A stretch of 5,489 nt of DNA from an uncultured Traorella sp. (GTDB taxonomy: Bacteria; Bacillota_I; Bacilli_A; Erysipelotrichales; Erysipelotrichaceae), in NCBI GenBank assembly GCA_945919165.1, contig CAMEIZ010000116.1, forward strand, positions 1 through 5,489, given 5' to 3'. The translations under genes were made by a program, and so were the position numbers. The notes below the pieces were generated by a model. It worked only from the letters and a program-made list of their open reading frames with translations, was not told the DNA's origin and ran no database searches. How positions within the stretch are numbered: position 1 is the stretch's first letter; every line of letters starts with the position of its first letter. Shown piece by piece: positions 1-5,349 of the stretch.

Positions 1-797
1 ATACCCTGAATCTGATTCAATACATGCATGATAAGTATTACTATGAAGCTTCACAGATGGCTCTGATTGATACAAATGTCCGTCGTACCTTTGCTACGGG
101 TATTGCCGGCTTCTCACATGTTGTTGATTCTCTTTCTGCTATTAAATATGCCCAGGTTAAAGTCATTCGTGATGAGGATGGACTGGCTGTTGATTTTGAA
201 ATCGAAGGTGATTTCCCTCGTTATGGAAATGATGATGATCGTGCTGATGAAATTGCAGTTAACCTGTTAAAAACATTTATGGCAAAACTGGAAAAATGTC
301 ACACCTATCGTAACTCTGAGCCAACCACTTCAATTTTGACCATCACTTCCAATGTTGTCTATGGGAAAGCAACCGGTGCTCTTCCAGATGGAAGAAAAGC
401 ACAGGAGCCTTTATCACCAGGTGCTAATCCTGCTTATGGTGCTGAGAAAAACGGTCTTTTGGCTTCACTCAATTCCGTAGCGAAACTGCCATATGAATAT
501 GCTTTAGATGGAATCAGCAATACGCAGACAATAAATCCAAACGCTTTAGGTCATAATGAAAAAGAACGGATTGAAAATCTTGTCAATGTTTTAGATGGTT
601 ATTTTGATCAGGGAGCTCATCATCTGAATGTCAATGTCTTTGGTATTGAAAAACTCAAAGATGCCATGGAACACCCTGAAAAAGAAGAATATGCCAACTT
701 TACAATTCGTGTTTCCGGTTATGCCGTCAAATTCATCGATCTGACACGTGAACAGCAGCTCGATGTCATCAGCAGAACTGCTCACGATCGATTATAA
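1..797 (+). CDS. pflB: Formate C-acetyltransferase (pyruvate formate-lyase), C-terminal part, 5' end outside window
   Basis: This is the C-terminal 264 codons of pyruvate formate-lyase; complete codons begin at position 3 and the frame is open to the left edge, so the ATG at 24 is internal. The enzyme is a cytoplasmic homodimeric glycyl-radical enzyme that converts pyruvate plus CoA to acetyl-CoA plus formate. The glycine radical domain is plain: the motif RVSGYAVKF lies near the end, with the radical glycine codon at 717-719, 25 residues before the C-terminus, the same distance as Gly734 in the E. coli enzyme. Other family signatures are TNVRRTFATGIAGFSHVVDS near the start and GALPDGRKAQEPLSPGANP in the middle. 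The catalytic Cys-Cys pair lies in the missing N-terminal part. The stop TAA is followed after 2 nt by pflA. Identification is near certain; the missing part (about 490 residues by comparison with the 760-residue E. coli protein) cannot be checked for integrity. Confidence 0.98.
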   Translation, partial: TLNLIQYMHDKYYYEASQMALIDTNVRRTFATGIAGFSHVVDSLSAIKYAQVKVIRDEDGLAVDFEIEGDFPRYGNDDDRADEIAVNLLKTFMAKLEKCHTYRNSEPTTSILTITSNVVYGKATGALPDGRKAQEPLSPGANPAYGAEKNGLLASLNSVAKLPYEYALDGISNTQTINPNALGHNEKERIENLVNVLDGYFDQGAHHLNVNVFGIEKLKDAMEHPEKEEYANFTIRVSGYAVKFIDLTREQQLDVISRTAHDRL

Positions 798-799
798 TC

Positions 800-1543
800 A
801 TGAAAACTATTCAAGGAGCGATTCATTCCATTGAAACCTTTGGCTCCGTAGATGGACCAGGTATCCGTTATGTCATCTTTCTGCAAGGCTGTTTTATGCG
901 CTGTCAGTATTGTCATAATGCCGATACCTGGAAAATAGGCACGCCCACACAAAATGCCAGTGATGTTCTCCAAAAAGCTTTGCGTTATAAGCCTTATTGG
1001 AAAAACAAGGGAGGCATTACCGTAAGCGGAGGAGAGCCTCTTCTTCAAATTGACTTTTTGATTGAACTCTTTACCCTTGCTAAAAAAGAAAATATTCATA
1101 CTGTACTGGATACTTCAGGTCATCCCTTTACATTTGGACAACCTTTCTTTTCAAAATTTCAAAAACTGATGAATGTTTGTGATCTAGTTTTATTGGACAT
1201 CAAACATATTGATCCCAGAAAACATCAAATACTTACTTCAAAAAGCAATGAAAACATTCTTCAATTAGCCAAATATCTCTCAGACATCAAAAAACCGGTC
1301 TGGCTTCGTCATGTTCTTGTTCCGCAAATTAACGATGATGATGATTCCCTGATACAACTGGATGCCTTTGTGCAGACACTTCAAAATGTAGAACGTTTTG
1401 AAGTCCTTCCCTATCATACTTTAGGCGCATATAAATGGGAGAAACTGGGACTTGATTATCCGCTTAAAAACATTTTACCGCCTACTCAAGAACAGCTTGA
1501 TCATGCTAATAAATGCCTGCATACTCAAAACTATAAGATTTAA
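800..1543 (+). CDS. pflA: Pyruvate formate-lyase activating enzyme (radical SAM)
   Basis: PflA is a cytoplasmic radical SAM enzyme that uses a [4Fe-4S] cluster and S-adenosylmethionine to abstract hydrogen from the PflB glycine. The protein has 247 residues, the usual length for the family. The cluster motif CX3CX2C is at Cys31, Cys35 and Cys38 (GCFMRCQYCHNADTW), preceded by the typical GSVDGPGIRYVIFLQGC. The SAM-contact motif SGGEP is at 76-80, LDTSG at 103-107, DLVLLDIKHID at 128-138, and WLRHVLVPQINDDDD near 168-182. The downstream LPYHTLGAYKW also matches PflA rather than a generic glycyl-radical activase. There is no extra ferredoxin-like cluster insertion of the kind found in activases of other glycyl-radical enzymes. 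The gene starts 2 nt after the pflB stop, has no recognisable Shine-Dalgarno sequence, and is probably translated by coupling to pflB. A terminator follows directly. Confidence 0.98.
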   Translation: MKTIQGAIHSIETFGSVDGPGIRYVIFLQGCFMRCQYCHNADTWKIGTPTQNASDVLQKALRYKPYWKNKGGITVSGGEPLLQIDFLIELFTLAKKENIHTVLDTSGHPFTFGQPFFSKFQKLMNVCDLVLLDIKHIDPRKHQILTSKSNENILQLAKYLSDIKKPVWLRHVLVPQINDDDDSLIQLDAFVQTLQNVERFEVLPYHTLGAYKWEKLGLDYPLKNILPPTQEQLDHANKCLHTQNYKI

Positions 1544-1549
1544 TGATAT

Positions 1550-1580
1550 GATTCCTCTAAAAAAAGAGGAATCTTTTTTT
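1550..1580 (+). terminator. Rho-independent terminator of the pfl operon
   Basis: A perfect 9-bp stem pairs 1550-1558 (GATTCCTCT) with 1565-1573 (AGAGGAATC) around a six-A loop, followed by seven T at 1574-1580. It begins 7 nt after the pflA stop. The T-run is on the + strand side only; on the - strand the hairpin is followed by mixed sequence, so it would terminate the convergent - strand unit poorly, although the stop of that gene lies only 2 nt away. Confidence 0.93.
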
Positions 1581-1581
1581 A

Positions 1582-2526
1582 TCAGGAAACGATTTCTAAG
1601 CCGCAAAGAGTGCTGGTATCAGATAAAAGAACTCTGTCTTCTATCGTTAATGTAATCTTCACAACAGCAGAAATGCTCTCAACAATTTGCTTTTCCATTT
1701 TTCCTTTTATTGGTGCTGCTAATTCAAATCCTTGATCATATTCTGCCTGAAGCTTTATTACTGAAGATTTTCTTTTTAGAGTAATTGTTATTGAATGCTG
1801 ATCTATCACATATTCTGTTATTTTAGAAAAATTATAAGTCGTAAATCTGTATTCTTTCTGATTGAGCATTAACACACATATCAAACCGCGAAACGTCATC
1901 AAACCAAAAGGTATATCCGCAATGGAAACCATTAGACTGGCATCAGACTTTAAAAAATGATTTGCCTGACACCAAATATAGGATTTTGGAAAAGAATATC
2001 CCCAGTCTTTTTCAATATATCCAATGCCATCATGAAAATTAAACTTGTCATTATTCAAATAAATAATTCCATTAACTTTATTTTTCATACATAAAATTGC
2101 ATGATAACATTCCATTAACAAAACAAAACTAAAAGGTCCCATAATATTGGGATTTATCCAATTCGTTTTAATGTTTTGACTGTTTGAATACTGAATGTCT
2201 CCTGTGACCGAAATGTTTTGATCCATGATATCAAGATGAATACCTGTTTTTGTAAAGATATTATTTCCTATTTGAATTTTAAAAGGGACATGCTCAAAGT
2301 AAAAATCTTCAATGGCATAATTCACAAAATAGGATTGATTCATCGTTATAATCTGAATAAAAGCTTTTCTTTTTGTTTTATCTGTATGAATACCCAAAAT
2401 AAAAGAGATGCCTGTTTCAGCATTGATATTTTTATAATACCAGCCTTCAAAATAGTTTTTATGGGATTTTAAATATTTTTCACCTTGAAATAAATCCGGA
2501 TTCTTCTTTAAGAACAAAAATTTCAT
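1582..2526 (-). CDS. Tocopherol cyclase family protein (lipocalin-like), function unknown here
   Basis: This 314-residue protein belongs to the family that includes plant and cyanobacterial tocopherol cyclase (VTE1). Hallmarks visible with the chosen start are the N-terminal YFEGWYYK at 25-32, MGPFSFVLLMECYHAI around 129-144, and the signature at 169-191 with GYIEKDWG, SFP, YIW and QANHF. The remainder is rich in alternating beta-strand-like segments, consistent with a lipocalin-like barrel. No signal peptide or membrane segment is evident. Known homologues in photosynthetic organisms close the chromanol ring of tocopherol; bacterial members in Bacillota are mostly uncharacterised, and nothing nearby makes a tocopherol precursor, so the reaction here is unknown and may involve another hydrophobic ligand. 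The frame is open to a TTG at 2562, but the ATG at 2526 has AGGAAAG 9 nt upstream and starts just ahead of the conserved domain. It lies downstream of add on the same strand. Family assignment is good; cyclase activity is not implied. Confidence 0.85.
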   Translation of the reverse strand: MKFLFLKKNPDLFQGEKYLKSHKNYFEGWYYKNINAETGISFILGIHTDKTKRKAFIQIITMNQSYFVNYAIEDFYFEHVPFKIQIGNNIFTKTGIHLDIMDQNISVTGDIQYSNSQNIKTNWINPNIMGPFSFVLLMECYHAILCMKNKVNGIIYLNNDKFNFHDGIGYIEKDWGYSFPKSYIWCQANHFLKSDASLMVSIADIPFGLMTFRGLICVLMLNQKEYRFTTYNFSKITEYVIDQHSITITLKRKSSVIKLQAEYDQGFELAAPIKGKMEKQIVESISAVVKITLTIEDRVLLSDTSTLCGLEIVS

Positions 2527-2535
2527 ATTCTTATT

Positions 2536-2542
2536 CTTTCCT
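2536..2542 (-). promoter_or_regulatory. Ribosome binding site deciding the start of the tocopherol cyclase family gene
   Basis: AGGAAAG on the - strand lies 9 nt before the ATG at 2526. The alternative upstream TTG at 2562 is preceded only by a run of T, which argues against it. Confidence 0.75.
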
Positions 2543-2560
2543 GATTCTTCACGATCATAC

Positions 2561-2596
2561 AAAAAAAGATTCTCATATTCTTGTAAATACAGAATC
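2561..2596 (-). terminator. Candidate weak rho-independent terminator after add
   Basis: On the - strand GATTCT (2596-2591) can pair with AGAATC (2573-2568) across a 17-nt loop, followed directly by seven T (2567-2561). It begins 3 nt after the add stop codon. The stem is only 6 bp with low GC and the loop is long, so termination is likely partial. It could lower expression of the downstream tocopherol cyclase family gene relative to add. No convincing separate promoter was found between it and that gene. Confidence 0.42.
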
Positions 2597-2599
2597 CAT

Positions 2600-3580
2600 T
2601 TATTTATGATTGATCAATTGTTCTTTTAAAAGCGGCTCAGCAAACGAATAGCGAATGGCATTTAGCTGACATTCTTCTATTTCTTTAGCAGTTATGCTGC
2701 AATAACGCATCAGTTTTTCATATTCACACTCCAAATTGGTATTTGAAATTGTCATATTATCCGTACAGATTAAAACAATTATACCTGCATCTATATATTG
2801 ACGTATTGGATGACTTTCATATTGATCCACAACTTCACAATTGACATTGCTGGTAACACATATCTCTAATGGTATTTTTTTCTCTTTTAAGAGTTTCATA
2901 ACATGTGGATCTTTAATTGCAGAAGTACCATGACCAATTCTTTCAGCTCCAAACTCAATTGCTTTGGCAATATTTTCGGGTCCATAGCTTTCACCGGCAT
3001 GAATCGTATAACGAAGTCCTAATTCTTTTGCCATCTGAAACAATCCTTGAAAATCCTGCATGGGAGCCATACCTTCTGCACCGGCTAAATCAATCGCAAC
3101 AATTCCCTGATCACTAAATTCATGTGCTAATTGAATCGTTTCCACATTCAGATCATGAGTAAGCTTTTCTTCCCCCAACACCATCATACATAAAATATAA
3201 TTTACATGAATCTTGCTTGTAAGCATGGCGTCTTTTCTTGCCTGACACATGATTTTTACAACCTGGCGCTGACTAAGTCCTGATTTGATATGCTGCATAG
3301 GTGCAAAACGAATCTCAGCATATGCAAGTTTCTGTGAATCCAGCTCTTTGATCAGAGCATAAGCCATTTTATATAAGTTTTCTTCTGTTTGAAGTAATTT
3401 CAAAGGTGTATCAAAACGAGCCAGATAATCATAAAGTGAATGGCAGTTTTGATCAACCTGCATGCTTTTTATAAAATTTTCATGATTACATCCTGTTTTT
3501 TCAACAAGCTTCCATGCTTCTTCCATAGGTAAAGACCCATCAAAGTGAAGATGAAGATCTGCTTTTATTTGATGATTCAT
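2600..3580 (-). CDS. add: Adenosine deaminase
   Basis: The enzyme hydrolytically deaminates adenosine or deoxyadenosine to inosine or deoxyinosine plus ammonia in purine salvage; it is cytoplasmic and zinc dependent. The 326-residue length fits bacterial Add. Zinc and catalytic motifs appear in order: HLHFDG with His10 and His12, DLAGAE at 164-169, HAGE at 194-197 with the zinc His194 and the catalytic Glu197, RIGHG at 214-218 with His217, LEICVTSN around 238-245, HPIRQ at 257-261, and TDN at 273-275 with the zinc ligand Asp274. The residue after Asp274 is Asn, where mammalian and E. coli enzymes have a second Asp. The related AMP or adenine deaminases and futalosine-type deaminases share the fold, so a different purine substrate cannot be excluded. 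The start ATG has AAGGAG 7 nt upstream and a good promoter just beyond. It leads into the tocopherol cyclase family gene. Confidence 0.9.
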   Translation of the reverse strand: MNHQIKADLHLHFDGSLPMEEAWKLVEKTGCNHENFIKSMQVDQNCHSLYDYLARFDTPLKLLQTEENLYKMAYALIKELDSQKLAYAEIRFAPMQHIKSGLSQRQVVKIMCQARKDAMLTSKIHVNYILCMMVLGEEKLTHDLNVETIQLAHEFSDQGIVAIDLAGAEGMAPMQDFQGLFQMAKELGLRYTIHAGESYGPENIAKAIEFGAERIGHGTSAIKDPHVMKLLKEKKIPLEICVTSNVNCEVVDQYESHPIRQYIDAGIIVLICTDNMTISNTNLECEYEKLMRYCSITAKEIEECQLNAIRYSFAEPLLKEQLINHK

Positions 3581-3604
3581 ACGACATCTCCTTTTTCTAG
3601 AACT

Positions 3605-3633
3605 ATTATAAAAGAGAGTGAAAATGATAACAA
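3605..3633 (-). promoter_or_regulatory. Sigma-A type promoter for add
   Basis: On the - strand TTGTTA (3633-3628) is separated by exactly 17 nt from a perfect TATAAT (3610-3605). Transcription would start near 3598, giving a leader of about 18 nt that contains the AAGGAG ribosome binding site at 3593-3588. The -10 box is consensus and the -35 box matches at 4 of 6 positions. It makes add the first gene of its own unit although the transporter gene ends only 23 nt upstream. Confidence 0.8.
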
Positions 3634-3635
3634 GT

Positions 3636-3651
3636 AAATCTTAAAAGATTT
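3636..3651. repeat. Short AT-rich palindrome just upstream of the add promoter
   Basis: AAATCT (3636-3641) and AGATTT (3646-3651) form an inverted repeat around TAAA, 2 bp upstream of the -35 box. It has too little GC and no adjacent T-run on either strand to be a convincing terminator for the transporter gene that ends at 3656. It could be an operator half-site pair or an A/T-rich upstream promoter element, or simply chance in AT-rich DNA. Confidence 0.25.
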
Positions 3652-3655
3652 CTTT

Positions 3656-4546
3656 TCAAATTTCTTTTACATCTTTTTTGATCGTATCGGATACTACAAA
3701 TACTGTTCCTATTATCATGAGAAATAAAGCAATAAAATAGATTCCGCTCAGTGTTTCTTTATTCAGTAAAAATGAAAGAAAGGCTCCAATAAAAGGTGAT
3801 ACTGCATAAAAAGCACTTGTTTTGGCAGCACCCAGATCCCTTTGTGCTCTTATATAGGTAAAAATACTCAAACCATATGCCACAAAGCCCAATAATAAAG
3901 CTAAGACTGCAAAATGAAATTCAGGCAACGGTTCTTTGATGATGAATGCGATCAGACATGAACCCAAGCCAGAACAAAGTCCTTTAATTGTGACAATCTG
4001 ATAAGTACTTTTATCTGAAATATTTCGTGTACAGTTATTTTCAAGCCCCCAGCATAAAGTAGCCAACAAAACAAAACAAGATCCATAGGAAAATTGAAAA
4101 CCATTACTTCCATCAAAAGATAAAAGAATACTAGATAAGGTGATAAATCCAATTGCCATCCAAAGTTTAACAGAAACCGTTTCATGAAATATTAGTAATG
4201 CATTGAAAGATGTTGCCACAATTTCAAAATTTCCAAGAAGAGAAGCATTCGATGCACTGCCTATATGAATTCCGATCATCAAAAAGATCGGTGCCAGAAT
4301 ATCCAATAAAACCATTCCTATTGTATAAGGTAAATCCTTTTTCTTTAATCGTTCTTCTTGATTTTCTTTTTTCCAATGAAAAACATACATGATCCCTACA
4401 CCTATTCCGGCTCCTAAATAAAGAATACCCGCCATAAAGAAAGCCGATATATCATTTAACAAGCATTTTGAAAACGGTACATTGAATGAATAAAGAAGAG
4501 CCGCCAACAAGGCATAAAAAATTGCTGTCATCTTCTTATGATTCAT
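3656..4546 (-). CDS. DMT superfamily transporter with two EamA domains
   Basis: This 296-residue inner-membrane protein has the layout of the drug/metabolite transporter superfamily: ten hydrophobic segments, at roughly 7-27, 33-56, 74-95, 98-118, 123-144, 152-172, 184-203, 209-230, 240-264 and 268-287. They are arranged as two EamA repeats of five, with a charged loop (KKENQEERLKKKD) at 59-71 between segments 2 and 3. The ends of both repeats, FHETVSVKLW and LNKETLSGIYF followed by a hydrophobic helix, carry the usual conserved Glu. Such proteins move small metabolites, often outward, but the substrate cannot be predicted. The ATG has AAGGAGG 9 nt upstream. The gene starts 33 nt after the nitroreductase stop and is probably cotranscribed with it. 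No strong terminator follows; the next gene downstream has its own promoter. Confidence 0.88.
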   Translation of the reverse strand: MNHKKMTAIFYALLAALLYSFNVPFSKCLLNDISAFFMAGILYLGAGIGVGIMYVFHWKKENQEERLKKKDLPYTIGMVLLDILAPIFLMIGIHIGSASNASLLGNFEIVATSFNALLIFHETVSVKLWMAIGFITLSSILLSFDGSNGFQFSYGSCFVLLATLCWGLENNCTRNISDKSTYQIVTIKGLCSGLGSCLIAFIIKEPLPEFHFAVLALLLGFVAYGLSIFTYIRAQRDLGAAKTSAFYAVSPFIGAFLSFLLNKETLSGIYFIALFLMIIGTVFVVSDTIKKDVKEI

Positions 4547-4579
4547 ACCATCATCCCTCCTTAAGTCATTTAATCTAAC

Positions 4580-5086
4580 TCAAATATAATGAATACAGGA
4601 TTCTTTATACTGGTCTCTAGGAGCTTGAACTTGATCAGGATGTCCTATATAGATAATATTGAGAGGTATTTGTTTTTCTGTTAAGCCCAAAGCTTCACTG
4701 ACTTTCTTTTCAGCTCTTTTCTGCGGATGAATTCCGCACCATACACTTCCTAATCCCAAATCTGTCGCTGCTAACAGGATATTCTCTGTTGCCGCACTGC
4801 AATCTTGTATCCAGAACGGAGCAAGCTGCAAAGGCAATGCTTTTGAAAGATTTCCGCACACCACAATTGCCAAAGGAGCATCTATATTTGAATACCTGGT
4901 AGCATTTCGCAGCTTTTCAAGTACTTCTTGATTGCGAATCACATAAAACTCCCAAGGCATCTTATTACAGGCACTGGGTCCTGACATTGCTGCATGCATC
5001 AAAATATCAATTTCTTCTTTTGATACAGCTTCTTGTGTATACTTTCGAATACTTCTTCTAGATTGTAAAACATCTTGTAATTCCAT
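4580..5086 (-). CDS. Nitroreductase family protein (FMN-dependent oxidoreductase)
   Basis: This 168-residue protein matches the short nitroreductase family of FMN-binding, NAD(P)H-dependent oxidoreductases, which are usually cytoplasmic homodimers. Visible features are the N-terminal QSRRSIRKY at 8-16 for FMN phosphate contacts, GPSACNKMPWEFYVI at 36-50 (family form often PSxxNxQPW), D-CSAATENILLAA at 95-107, GLGSVWCGIHP at 111-121, and IGHP at 147-150 near the end. Natural substrates in this family vary widely (quinones, nitro compounds, flavins), so none is assigned. The frame extends 13 codons further up to an ATG at 5125 that has no ribosome binding site; the ATG at 5086 has AGGAG 7 nt upstream and gives the typical family N-terminus MELQDVLQSRRSIRKY. 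It lies 44 nt after the 72-residue gene and is followed by the transporter gene in an apparent operon. Confidence 0.92.
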   Translation of the reverse strand: MELQDVLQSRRSIRKYTQEAVSKEEIDILMHAAMSGPSACNKMPWEFYVIRNQEVLEKLRNATRYSNIDAPLAIVVCGNLSKALPLQLAPFWIQDCSAATENILLAATDLGLGSVWCGIHPQKRAEKKVSEALGLTEKQIPLNIIYIGHPDQVQAPRDQYKESCIHYI

Positions 5087-5093
5087 ATCTCTA

Positions 5094-5098
5094 CTCCT
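5094..5098 (-). promoter_or_regulatory. Ribosome binding site deciding the nitroreductase start
   Basis: AGGAG on the - strand ends 7 nt before the ATG at 5086. The two upstream in-frame ATGs (5125 and 5119) are preceded by AT-rich sequence or by the first start codon itself, with no Shine-Dalgarno match. Confidence 0.8.
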
Positions 5099-5130
5099 AA
5101 CTATATTCAAATTCCTCATGTTCATAAATT

Positions 5131-5349
5131 TTATTGAATGATATCGGTCAACTTCTTGAAAGTCACAGTCTTCTTTTTCATTGAAATCTTATCAACCTTG
5201 AAGCCATACTCCAAAAGCTCTTTCTTATATGTCAGAAAAGAATGATCTAAAGAAAAACCAATAATTCTTTCAATCTCTGCATAGGTCAATTGAAAGCTGT
5301 CAGTACCATTTTCTTTTATCCAATTCCATAATGGGTCATACTTACTCAT
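5131..5349 (-). CDS. Small conserved hypothetical protein, DUF7662-like
   Basis: This 72-residue protein is soluble and lysine-rich in its C-terminal half, with no signal peptide or membrane segment. It resembles, from memory, the small family named DUF7662: an N-terminal KYDPLWNWI (3-11), then LTYAEIERIIGFSLDHSF, then a Y-K-ELLEYGFKVDKIS segment, ending in a strand-like KKTVTFKKL. Many family members carry an extra Trp-rich piece (about ARKHRAWW) after the GFSL segment, which is absent here, as I recall for clostridial forms. The function is unknown; the layout suggests a small mixed alpha/beta domain. The ATG overlaps the stop of the upstream gene as ATGA, and a purine-rich GGTGGAG lies 5 nt upstream, within the upstream gene's last codons. 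Translational coupling to that gene is likely. The family call is moderate; the reality of the gene is high. Confidence 0.75.
   Translation of the reverse strand: MSKYDPLWNWIKENGTDSFQLTYAEIERIIGFSLDHSFLTYKKELLEYGFKVDKISMKKKTVTFKKLTDIIQ

Noticed and set aside
67..270. Open frame on the + strand within pflB
   Set aside because: It overlaps the well-conserved pflB frame and its translation looks like a frame-shifted shadow of low-complexity Met/Leu content.
771..782. Small inverted repeat AGCAG-AA-CTGCT before the pflA start
   Set aside because: The loop is only 2 nt and it lies within pflB codons just after the conserved C-terminal motif; most likely chance.
591..1099. Two - strand open frames antisense to pflB and pflA
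   Set aside because: They oppose strongly recognised genes, have no family resemblance, and lack ribosome binding sites that I can see.
1452..1655. + strand frame across the pflA end and its terminator
   Set aside because: It runs through the rho-independent terminator and overlaps both real neighbouring genes.
2218..2472. + strand open frame opposite the tocopherol cyclase family gene
   Set aside because: Antisense shadow of a gene with clear family motifs; the translation has no recognisable domain.
2554..2559. TATGAT as a -10 box for the tocopherol cyclase family gene
   Set aside because: The hexamer is good but there is no -35 match at 16-18 nt; the nearest TTTACA is 22 nt away.
2917..3117. 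+ strand open frame opposite add
   Set aside because: Antisense to the most conserved region of adenosine deaminase; no family resemblance.
3952..4392. Open frames on both strands within the EamA transporter gene
   Set aside because: They are out-of-frame shadows of a ten-helix membrane protein; hydrophobic content comes from the overlapping gene.
4543..4554. Three-codon frame ATG ATG GTA TGA overlapping the transporter start
   Set aside because: The ATGs are only 1 to 4 nt from the AAGGAGG motif, too close for good initiation, whereas the transporter ATG is at a workable 9 nt.
5087..5150. Search for a promoter or terminator between the 72-residue gene and the nitroreductase gene
   Set aside because: The 44-nt gap is AT-rich but shows no paired -35/-10 boxes and no hairpin with a T-run, so read-through from upstream is the simpler view.
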